From: Sva-07 sp041686315
GTDB lineage: Bacteria > Actinomycetota > Acidimicrobiia > Acidimicrobiales > Ilumatobacteraceae
Length of the DNA: 11,547 nucleotides
Direction of reading: 5' to 3'
NCBI GenBank assembly: GCA_041686315.1
Contig: JAWLEC010000103.1
Span: forward strand, 1-11,547
Shown: positions 1 to 5,613 of the stretch, one piece after another
How positions within the stretch are numbered: the first letter of the stretch is position 1
Layout: each line of letters begins with the position of its first letter
The notes under the pieces: generated by a model
Database searches by the model: none
Told to the model about the DNA's origin: nothing
Seen by the model: the letters and a program-made list of their open reading frames with translations, nothing else
Translations under genes and position numbers: made by a program

Positions 1-1877
1 CAGTCGCCCCAGCCGGGCGACACCGGAAGGACGATCGTGCCGTCGGGCTCCCAGAAGAGGAAGGCCCTGTGGTCCCACTCCACCTCACTCTGCCCGCCGA
101 TCGGCAGCGTGCTGATCCGCTGCGGGTCGGTGGGGTCGCTCACGTCGAACAGGCTGAGCTGGGTGCCGGTGGTGCGCCCCTCGTCGGTGGCGTCCTGGCC
201 GACGCCGAGCAGCAGGCCCTCACCGACGGGGTGCAGGTAGGCCGAGTAGCCGGGGATCTTGAGTTCGCCGTCGAGGACGGGGTCGGCCGGGTCCGAGAGG
301 TCGAGCACGTACAGCGGGTCGATCTGCCGGAAGGTGACCACGTATCCGACGTCGCCGAGGAAGCGGACGGCGTAGATCTGCTCGCCCTTGCCGAGCCCGC
401 CGATCGAGGAGATCTGCTCCAGCTCGTCACCGTTGGGCCGCAGCACGTACACGGTGGAGTCCTGCTGTTCGCCGAACCCCCAGCCGTCGGTGGTCGTCGC
501 CACCCGGAGATCGCCGTCGTGCTCGCTCATGGCGAACTGGTTCAGCAGCCGCCCCTCCACGGCGCCGCTGGCCACGTAGGTGGCGTCGGTGCCGTCGCCG
601 AGATCGAACTGGTGGATGAGGGTGGGCGGCGGCTCCGGCTGCTGATCGGGCTCGGGTGCGGCCGACACTGCGGCGTCGGAATCGTCGGATTCCGGCTCGA
701 CCGCCGGCTCGGCGGCGACGTCGTCGACGGGCATCGGGACCGGGCCGCCCCAGCGCCGGTCCCAGTTCTGCGTGGCGATGTAGAGGTTGTCGGTGGAGGC
801 GTACACGGTGTCGCCCGTGGAGACGACCCCGGCCGAGCCGACGGGGGTGGCGTCGCCGAGGCCGTCGATCGAGGCGATCCAGGTGAGGCCGAGCCCCGCG
901 AAGTCGGCGGGAGCCGCCACGTCCTCGCAGGAAAGGATCTGGCGGATCTCGCCGAAGCTGCCGTCGCCGGCCTCGTCGAACCAGCGGGGCAGCCAGTCCT
1001 CGACCGCCGACTCGGCGATGATCTGCCTGTTGCGCTCGAGGGCGGACTCCTCGTCGTAGCCGAACTGGCTGGGTTGCACGAACGGGAGCCGCTGGTCGAA
1101 CGACGTGGAGATCACGAGGCGGGCGACGCCGTCGATCGATCGGGTGGCCACCACGAATCCCTCGAGGTGCGACCGGCGCAGCAGCGACGGCATCGTGGGG
1201 TCCGACACGTCGTAGAGCGACACGATCGTGTCGGCCGAACCCGACCACGACGACGTCACCACGAGCAGGCGCCCGTTCTCCAGCAGCATCTGGTGGCTGC
1301 CCTGTGGCAACTCGGGTTCGGCGACGACGGTGGCGTCGGCGACCGACACGATGCGCACGCCGTCCTGTCCGGCGACGTACACGAACCGGCCGTCGGTCTC
1401 GACGATGTCGCCCTCGTCGACGCCGACCTCCTGGGTGTTCGTGCCCGAGTAGACCGGTCCGTCCGCACCGCCGGTCGGCGCCGGGGCGCCGGCGGCGTCC
1501 GGGACTGCCTCCTCGACGGCGTCCACGGCGACGGCGGCATCGTCGGCGTACATCACCGGCCCGCCGCCGAGCCCCCACGGGGTGACGCGCTCGGTGGCCT
1601 CGGTCTGCATGTGGTCGAGCAGGGCGGGGCAGTCGCCGAAGAACTCGAGTCGGGCGCCGAATCCCTGCGGCCGGTTCCGGTTGTCCGGGCCGGTCGTGGT
1701 GGCACCGGTTCCGGTCCGCCCCGGCGACGTGGACGGCACGGCAGTGGTGTCTCTCGCTGTCATCGGGTCGGAAGTGCCGGATCCGCCCGTCGACGTGGCG
1801 TCGCCGCCACTGCAGGCGGCGACGGCGAGCAGCGCACTCGTGGTGACCGCCAGTGGGACGAGCCGTTCACGCATCAT
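1..1877 (-). CDS. Beta-propeller domain lipoprotein (partial, 3' end beyond the left edge)
   Basis: This frame stays open from an ATG-ATG pair at 1877/1874 to the left edge, giving 625 visible codons; the C-terminus lies outside the window. The N-terminus is a lipoprotein signal: a short basic start, a hydrophobic run (LVPLAVTTSALLAVAAC) and lipobox VAAC with Cys22. A low-complexity Ser/Thr/Gly linker follows. Residues about 146-163 read TNTQEVGVDEGDIVETDG, which I recognise as the hallmark entry motif of the secreted 'beta propeller domain' family (Pfam Beta_propel). Blade-like segments follow, including 'VSLYDVSDPTMPSLL', 'LYVLDLSDPADPVLDGELKIPGYSAYLHP' and 'LSLFDVSDPTRISTLPIGG'. An acidic/proline-rich insert lies at about residues 380-420. 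The protein should sit on the outer face of the membrane; the family's biochemical function is not established. AGGAGG at 1897-1902 is the only good ribosome site, but it lies 19 bases from the first ATG, unusually far. The family call is firm; the start could be either ATG. Confidence 0.88.
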   Translation of the reverse strand, partial: MMRERLVPLAVTTSALLAVAACSGGDATSTGGSGTSDPMTARDTTAVPSTSPGRTGTGATTTGPDNRNRPQGFGARLEFFGDCPALLDHMQTEATERVTPWGLGGGPVMYADDAAVAVDAVEEAVPDAAGAPAPTGGADGPVYSGTNTQEVGVDEGDIVETDGRFVYVAGQDGVRIVSVADATVVAEPELPQGSHQMLLENGRLLVVTSSWSGSADTIVSLYDVSDPTMPSLLRRSHLEGFVVATRSIDGVARLVISTSFDQRLPFVQPSQFGYDEESALERNRQIIAESAVEDWLPRWFDEAGDGSFGEIRQILSCEDVAAPADFAGLGLTWIASIDGLGDATPVGSAGVVSTGDTVYASTDNLYIATQNWDRRWGGPVPMPVDDVAAEPAVEPESDDSDAAVSAAPEPDQQPEPPPTLIHQFDLGDGTDATYVASGAVEGRLLNQFAMSEHDGDLRVATTTDGWGFGEQQDSTVYVLRPNGDELEQISSIGGLGKGEQIYAVRFLGDVGYVVTFRQIDPLYVLDLSDPADPVLDGELKIPGYSAYLHPVGEGLLLGVGQDATDEGRTTGTQLSLFDVSDPTDPQRISTLPIGGQSEVEWDHRAFLFWEPDGTIVLPVSPGWGD

Positions 1878-1946
1878 GTGTGTTGGACGTCACATCCCTC
1901 CTCTGCGGTTCCCTCCGACCGGAAATGTGTCCGACGGACGGCGGGA

Positions 1947-2780
1947 TCAGCGGTGGGCGACGAGGAGGGACTGCACGCTGCGACCGACGCGGCCCACCTC
2001 GTCGTAGACCGCCGATTCGGCCATGCCGGTGCCACACGACACGAGCGACGGGCCCGAGGTGCCGTAGTGCGATTCGGCGCGTAGGCCCACCCACCGGCCC
2101 GCCGGGGGTCGGTGCAGGTGGATCGTGAGGTCGGGGTTGATGAACAGGAATTCCTGGGGCAGCCCGGCGCTCACCCCGTTGCCGAAGTCGGCCGCGGCTG
2201 CCACCCGCTGGACACCACTCGGCTCCTCGCCCGGCACGACCGGCACCAGCAGCTCGATCCACACCGTGGCCGGGCCGGGGCCCCAGCCGCCGTCGACGAA
2301 GCGGTGCTCGCAGGCGTCCCTGTGGAACGCCACGTGGCCCTCGTCGGCCCACACCACGGGCTGGACCCTGCCCGATTCCGGCGGGCCGGGCCGGTCGTCG
2401 GCCGGGAGGATCGTGTCGTCGCCGAGCTCGATCTGGTCGCGGCGGATCCGCAGGGCTCGGACCCGGGCGACCTCGGTGCCGTCGTCGGTGAGCACCGCAC
2501 CGACGAGCGACACGCGTTTCCCGCCGCGCTCGACGACGCTCGACAGATCGAGCGGGTGGCCCACCGGGACCGGCCGCGTCAGCTCCACGGTGAGCCGTGC
2601 CACGTGCCAGTCGACCTCGGGAGCCGATTCGTCGTCGATCCGCTCCACGGCCCGGGCGAGCAGGGCCGACACCGGACCGCCGTGGCAGGCGCGCGGATCC
2701 CAGGGCCCGCGCGCCAGCTCGGTGGGGACCCAACGGCCCTCGCCGGCAGGTTCGAACAACGACCCGATCGATGCAGTCAT
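1947..2780 (-). CDS. Acyl-CoA thioesterase-like double-hotdog protein
   Basis: This is a 277-residue protein matching the usual length of tandem-hotdog TesB-like thioesterases (4HBT_3 type). The N-terminal hotdog covers roughly residues 10-115 and contains the characteristic 'CHGGPVSALLARA' turn-helix after a conserved Trp (RGPWDPRACHGG), followed by 'HVARLTVELTRPVPVG'. The C-terminal hotdog covers about 140-277, with 'AAADFGNGV', 'FLFINPDLTIHLHRPPAG' and 'ESHYGTSGPSLVSCGTG', where the Asp in FINPDLTIHL is the typical family position. The likely reaction is hydrolysis of an acyl-CoA in the cytoplasm; the chain type cannot be read from sequence. The ATG at 2780 overlaps the stop of the upstream luciferase-like gene (ATGA), and GGAGG at 2785-2789 lies only 4 bases upstream, so translation is probably coupled. 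Longer upstream extension of this frame runs antisense-free but codes nonsense inside the neighbouring gene and was not used. Confidence 0.85.
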   Translation of the reverse strand: MTASIGSLFEPAGEGRWVPTELARGPWDPRACHGGPVSALLARAVERIDDESAPEVDWHVARLTVELTRPVPVGHPLDLSSVVERGGKRVSLVGAVLTDDGTEVARVRALRIRRDQIELGDDTILPADDRPGPPESGRVQPVVWADEGHVAFHRDACEHRFVDGGWGPGPATVWIELLVPVVPGEEPSGVQRVAAAADFGNGVSAGLPQEFLFINPDLTIHLHRPPAGRWVGLRAESHYGTSGPSLVSCGTGMAESAVYDEVGRVGRSVQSLLVAHR

Positions 2781-3685
2781 CCGACCTCCAGCGGGAGCAG
2801 GACGTCCGCGGCCTCGGTGAGATGCGACACCCATCCTTCGGCGTCGCCGGGTTCGTGCAGCGGCAGCACCACGAACTTGGTGGTGCCGACGTCGACGAAT
2901 CGCCGGATCATGCGCGTCAGCTCGTCCCAGGTCGTGGGCACGAGCTGGCTCACGTCGTCGAGGTCGGGCCGTCGCTTGGCCAGCAGGCGCTGCAGACGCT
3001 CGGGGACCGGCCCGAACGAGTACGGCACGAGGACGCCGTAGTGGTCGTCCTCGATCTCTCGGTCGAATTCGGCACACACGCCTTCGATCACCGACCGGCC
3101 CGCAGCGGCATCGGCGGGCGTGACGAACGACGGGAGCCAGCCGTCGGCCATCCGGCCGACGCGGCGCAGCTCGCTGGGCGCGATGCCGCCGAGCCAGACG
3201 TCCATCCGCTTCGGGGCGGGCAGTACCCGGATGCCGTCGTAGCGGTACCGCGTGCCGTGATGGCTGAACTCCTCGCCGGTCCAGCACAGACGCAGCACGG
3301 TGAGCATCTCGTCGAACATCCGGGCCCGCTCGGTCCGCTCGACACCGAACGCCTGCTGTTCCACCGGGTCGACGGCGCCCAGGCCGAATGCCGGGAGCAG
3401 GCGGCCGCCCGACATCGTCGCCAGCGTGGCCAACTCCTTGGCCAGCACCACCGGATTGCGGCCCGGCAGCACCATCACCGACGTGCCGAACTTCAGGTCG
3501 GTGGTGCGGCCGGCGCCGTAGGCCATGGCCACGAGGGGATCGGGTGCGGCGCCGCTGATCCGCTCCGACAGCCACAGCGAGTCGAAATCGAGCCGCTCCA
3601 GGGCATCGACGACCACGCCGAAGGTGGGGTCGTGCAGTGGGGTGGAGGTGCCGAGGCCGTAGCCGATCCGCACCTTCATCGACAC
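2777..3685 (-). CDS. LLM-class (luciferase-like) flavin/F420-dependent oxidoreductase
   Basis: The 302-residue product has the bacterial luciferase-like TIM-barrel pattern: an N-terminal strand 'VRIGYGLGTSTP', 'ALERLDFDSLWLSERI', 'TTDLKFGTSVMVLPGRNPVVLAKELATLATMSGGRLLPAFGLG', and 'MDVWLGGIAPSELRRVGRMADGWLP'. These are the conserved barrel strands and cofactor-side loops of this superfamily. In actinobacteria most relatives use F420, but the cofactor is an inference here. It may belong to one of the mycobacterial TIGRFAM F420 subfamilies; I cannot confirm which. Two starts are possible: GTG at 3685 (protein MSMKVRIG) and ATG at 3679. GAGG at 3693-3696 sits 7 bases before the GTG and 13 before the ATG, favouring the GTG. 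It overlaps the downstream thioesterase by four bases, so the two are probably one operon acting on related acyl or lipid substrates. Substrate unknown. Confidence 0.85.
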   Translation of the reverse strand: MSMKVRIGYGLGTSTPLHDPTFGVVVDALERLDFDSLWLSERISGAAPDPLVAMAYGAGRTTDLKFGTSVMVLPGRNPVVLAKELATLATMSGGRLLPAFGLGAVDPVEQQAFGVERTERARMFDEMLTVLRLCWTGEEFSHHGTRYRYDGIRVLPAPKRMDVWLGGIAPSELRRVGRMADGWLPSFVTPADAAAGRSVIEGVCAEFDREIEDDHYGVLVPYSFGPVPERLQRLLAKRRPDLDDVSQLVPTTWDELTRMIRRFVDVGTTKFVVLPLHEPGDAEGWVSHLTEAADVLLPLEVG

Positions 3686-3692
3686 GGGGACG

Positions 3693-3696
3693 CCTC
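3693..3696 (-). promoter_or_regulatory. Ribosome binding site favouring the GTG start of the LLM oxidoreductase
   Basis: On the minus strand GAGG lies 7 bases before GTG 3685 and 13 bases before the in-frame ATG 3679. The spacing supports the GTG start. Confidence 0.4.
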
Positions 3697-3762
3697 GCAG
3701 CGGTCGATGCCGCCGAGTTCGGAGCCGCGGCGGCCGAGCGGGTCAGGTGCGCAGGGAGGATC

Positions 3763-3772
3763 GGCGATCGCC
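3763..3772. repeat. GGCGATCGCC palindrome in the gap upstream of the LLM oxidoreductase
   Basis: A perfect 10-base palindrome lies in the 118-base gap between the small membrane protein stop and the LLM gene start. It is flanked by GGAT on the left and ATCC on the right, extending the dyad apart from one unpaired C at 3762. It could be an operator or a weak hairpin. No T-run follows on either strand, so it is not a standard terminator. The rest of the gap shows nothing recognisable. Confidence 0.3.
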
Positions 3773-3803
3773 ATCCGGCGATGCTGTCACAGGGCTGCGG
3801 CGC

Positions 3804-4058
3804 TCAGAGCGTCGGAGCGGTGGCGCGGCGGCGGGGGGAGGCGACTCGTGTGACGGCGACCTCGCGCCGGACCCGCCCCGTCTGGACCCAGCTGGCGACG
3901 AAGGCCACGACGATCACCGGGAGGACGATGGCGGCCTGCGGAACTTCGCCGGCCGCCGACACGGCCACCGCCGCCACGGCGGCGAGAGCGGAGATCACCA
4001 GCGCGAGCTTGAGTGCCGCGATCCAGGTGCGCCGGCGGAGTTCCACGTCTGCATTCAT
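3804..4058 (-). CDS. Small two-helix membrane protein, function unknown
   Basis: This is an 84-residue protein. After a charged N-terminus (MNADVELRRR) there is a hydrophobic segment at about residues 12-35 rich in Ala/Val/Leu, then a short loop 'GEVPQ', a second hydrophobic segment at about 41-58 ending in a Trp (ASWVQTGR), and a basic tail (RVRRE, SPRRR). This is a plausible helical hairpin in the cytoplasmic membrane with both ends on the cytoplasmic side by the positive-inside rule. I do not recognise a family. It resembles the many short conserved actinobacterial membrane proteins without assigned function. It lies upstream of, and on the same strand as, the LLM gene, but the 118-base gap argues only weakly for co-transcription. 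The ATG at 4058 is preceded by a GGAG about 12-13 bases away. Coding status rests on the clean two-helix topology and on the absence of a better frame here. Confidence 0.65.
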   Translation of the reverse strand: MNADVELRRRTWIAALKLALVISALAAVAAVAVSAAGEVPQAAIVLPVIVVAFVASWVQTGRVRREVAVTRVASPRRRATAPTL

Positions 4059-4233
4059 ACTCTGTCGTTGTCTCCGTTCCGGAGGGGGTTCACACCTCGT
4101 TGCGAAGTTGTCACGGTTCTGCAGCGTTCGACACGCGACCGCGCGATCCGGCCGGGGTTCGGACGTCGCCGCAGAGGTGTCGCGGACAGGTCGACGAGGC
4201 TCCCGGGAGGGTGGCGCGGGTGGCCGGGACGCC

Positions 4234-4239
4234 TAGCGT
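4234..4239 (+). promoter_or_regulatory. Putative -10 element (TAGCGT), leaderless SDR transcript
   Basis: TAGCGT matches the actinobacterial TANNNT -10 pattern and lies 7 bases before ATG 4247. No Shine-Dalgarno sequence lies at the proper distance. Transcription starting at or next to the ATG would give a leaderless mRNA. No clear -35 is visible. Confidence 0.5.
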
Positions 4240-4246
4240 CGCGCCG

Positions 4247-5032
4247 ATGGATGCCGTCTCGCCGTCTCCCGCCTCACCCCTCGACCGGTTCCGCCTCGAC
4301 GGCCAGGTGGCGGTGGTCACCGGTGCGTCGTCCGGCCTCGGTGCACACTTCGCTCGGGTACTGCACGCGGTCGGCGCCCAGGTCGTGGCCACGGCGCGTC
4401 GCCTCGACCGACTCGAGCGTCTCGTCGGTGAACTTCCCGGCAGCATCGCCGTGGGTGCCGACGTGTCGGTGGAGGCCGACCGCGAGAAGCTGGTCGCCGA
4501 GGTGCTCGAAAGGTTCGGGCGAGTCGACGTGCTGGTCAACAACGCCGGCGTGGGTCAGAAGCTCGCCGTCGAGGAGGAGACGACCGACTGGTTCCGGACG
4601 GCGATGGAGGTGAACGTCACCGCCGTCTGGCACCTGTCGAAGCTCTGCGCTCCGTCGATGATCGCGTCGGGTTCCGGCGCCATCGTGAACGTGGCATCGA
4701 TGCTCGGCCACGTCGGTTCGACGCCGGTGAAGCAGGCGCACTACTGCGCCAGCAAGGGCGCCGTCGTCAACCTCACCCGCGAGCTGGCCTTGCAGTGGGC
4801 CCGTAAGGGGGTCCGGGTGAACGCGCTCTGCCCGGGCTGGTTCCCGTCGGAGATGACCGAGGGGATGGACACCGACGAGGGCAGCCGGCAGTTCATCCGT
4901 GCAAACTCGCCGATCCCGCGGATGGGAGAGCTGCACGAACTCGACGGGGCCCTGCTGCTGCTGGCGTCGCCGGCGGGCACCTTCCTCACGGGCCAGAGCG
5001 TGATCGTCGACGGGGGCTGGACCGCCCGCTGA
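4247..5032 (+). CDS. Short-chain dehydrogenase/reductase (classical SDR)
   Basis: The 261-residue product is of classical SDR length. Seen in order: the cofactor-binding glycine motif TGASSGLG (residues 25-32), Asp72 in 'GADVS' that contacts the adenine, NNAG (98-101), Asn123 in 'EVNV', catalytic Ser151 ('NVASM'), Tyr166 and Lys170 in YCASK, 'ALCPGWFPSEMT' after strand six, and the C-terminal 'LTGQSVIVDGGWTAR' typical of the family. Arg51/Arg52 just after the second strand suggest NADP(H) preference, an inference. All catalytic residues are present, so it is probably an active cytoplasmic oxidoreductase acting on an alcohol/ketone. The substrate cannot be assigned; such proteins are often mislabelled as 3-oxoacyl-ACP reductase or glucose dehydrogenase. 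ATG 4247 was chosen because homology begins about 20 residues later and a TANNNT element lies 7 bases upstream. The frame stays open further upstream but without coding character. It is divergent from the small membrane protein. Confidence 0.93.
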   Translation: MDAVSPSPASPLDRFRLDGQVAVVTGASSGLGAHFARVLHAVGAQVVATARRLDRLERLVGELPGSIAVGADVSVEADREKLVAEVLERFGRVDVLVNNAGVGQKLAVEEETTDWFRTAMEVNVTAVWHLSKLCAPSMIASGSGAIVNVASMLGHVGSTPVKQAHYCASKGAVVNLTRELALQWARKGVRVNALCPGWFPSEMTEGMDTDEGSRQFIRANSPIPRMGELHELDGALLLLASPAGTFLTGQSVIVDGGWTAR

Positions 5033-5069
5033 CTCCGTCCCGAAGAGTTCATCCTGGCGGAGATGGTCC

Positions 5070-5098
5070 TTGCGACGAGGGGCGGGGTGTGGTAGATC
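5070..5098 (+). promoter_or_regulatory. Candidate mscL promoter (TTGCGA - 17 bases - TAGATC)
   Basis: TTGCGA (5070-5075) and TAGATC (5093-5098) are separated by 17 bases, the ideal spacing for a housekeeping sigma factor. The -35 matches TTGACA at four of six positions. The -10 starts with TA but ends in C instead of the preferred T, so the call is tentative. It would give a leader of roughly 55-60 bases ahead of mscL. Confidence 0.35.
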
Positions 5099-5104
5099 AC
5101 GGCA

Positions 5105-5128
5105 CACCTCGTCCACCGAGACGAGGTG
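5105..5128 (+). promoter_or_regulatory. Hairpin in the mscL leader: 9-bp perfect stem
   Basis: CACCTCGTC (5105-5113) and GACGAGGTG (5120-5128) are perfect reverse complements separated by six bases (CACCGA). The element lies between the candidate promoter and the mscL ribosome site, 20 bases ahead of AAGGAG. It may be a protein-binding dyad or an RNA hairpin in the leader. No T-run follows, so a terminator for the upstream SDR gene is less likely. Confidence 0.55.
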
Positions 5129-5147
5129 ATTCGACAACACACACAGC

Positions 5148-5153
5148 AAGGAG
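5148..5153 (+). promoter_or_regulatory. Ribosome binding site of mscL (AAGGAG)
   Basis: AAGGAG lies 10 bases before GTG 5164. It decides the start: an in-frame ATG at 5089 would add 25 residues not found in MscL proteins and would lie inside the promoter/hairpin region. Confidence 0.65.
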
Positions 5154-5163
5154 CGGCATCGTC

Positions 5164-5541
5164 GTGAAGAACCTGGTCCAGGAGTTCAAGGATTTCGTCA
5201 ATCGGGGCAACCTGATCGATCTCGCCATCGCCGTGGTGTTGGCGACGTTCTTCGCACCTGTGATCGCGTCGATCGTCGACGGCGTGATCATGAACCTGAT
5301 CGCTGCCGTCTTCGGCCAGCCGAACTTCGACTCGATCACGATCGGCGTCGGCGACGCCGAACTGTTGATCGGCTCGGTGATCACGGCGCTGGTCCAGTTC
5401 CTGGTCGTGGCGCTCGTGTGCTTCTTCATCGTGAAGACCTACAACGCCATGCAGACCGATGCCGAGGACGAGCTGCAGGGCGTCTCGGAGGTCGACGTGC
5501 TCACCGAGATCCGCGACGAACTGCGCGCCCGATCGAACTGA
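5164..5541 (+). CDS. mscL: Large-conductance mechanosensitive channel MscL
   Basis: The 125-residue product is the usual MscL size. It opens in response to membrane tension in hypo-osmotic shock and forms a pentamer in the cytoplasmic membrane. Visible parts: the N-terminal amphipathic helix 'LVQEFKDFVNRGN' (residues 4-16), TM1 'LIDLAIAVVLATFFAPVIASIVDGVIM' (about 17-43), a periplasmic loop 'FGQPNFDSITIGVGDAELLIG', TM2 'VITALVQFLVVALVCFFIVKTYN' (about 72-94), and the C-terminal helix 'DVLTEIRDELRARSN', which matches the conserved LLTEIRDLL element. The pattern resembles the Mycobacterium tuberculosis channel more than the E. coli one. Aligned by eye to E. coli, the positions of Gly22, Gly26 and Gly30 are Ala23, Ala27 and Ala31, and the conserved Pro after 'II(M/T)' is replaced by Asn-Leu. 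It is followed on the same strand by the SGNH-like lipoprotein gene after 72 bases, with no obvious functional link. Confidence 0.94.
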   Translation: MKNLVQEFKDFVNRGNLIDLAIAVVLATFFAPVIASIVDGVIMNLIAAVFGQPNFDSITIGVGDAELLIGSVITALVQFLVVALVCFFIVKTYNAMQTDAEDELQGVSEVDVLTEIRDELRARSN

Positions 5542-5568
5542 CATCGCGTCGACAGCCGGATCGACGTG

Positions 5569-5586
5569 CGCCGTGACGTGACGGCG
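5569..5586 (+). terminator. Possible hairpin terminator after mscL
   Basis: CGCCGT and ACGGCG form a perfect 6-bp stem around a six-base loop (GACGTG), starting 28 bases after the mscL stop. It is G/C-rich but lacks a following T-run, as is common in high-GC actinobacteria, so function is uncertain. Confidence 0.25.
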
Positions 5587-5613
5587 GGCGGATCGCACGA
5601 TTCAATGGGGCCG

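Noticed and set aside
69..2084. A 671-codon plus-strand open frame over the beta-propeller gene
   Set aside because: The opposite strand encodes a continuous protein with lipobox and the TNTQEVGVDEGD motif. The plus-strand translation is a His/Arg/Gly/Val-rich shadow and extends across the intergenic gap.
2781..3575. A long N-terminal extension of the thioesterase frame into the LLM gene
   Set aside because: The extension is Arg-rich shadow translation of the LLM gene; the hotdog homology begins close to the ATG at 2780, which has coupling overlap and GGAGG.
4013..4246. Upstream extension of the SDR frame
   Set aside because: It would overlap the divergent membrane-protein gene and has no SDR-like sequence; ATG 4247 has the -10-like element and fits family length.
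5089..5163. Upstream ATG extension of mscL by 25 residues
   Set aside because: The extra residues do not resemble MscL, the region holds the hairpin and candidate promoter, and AAGGAG is well placed for GTG 5164.
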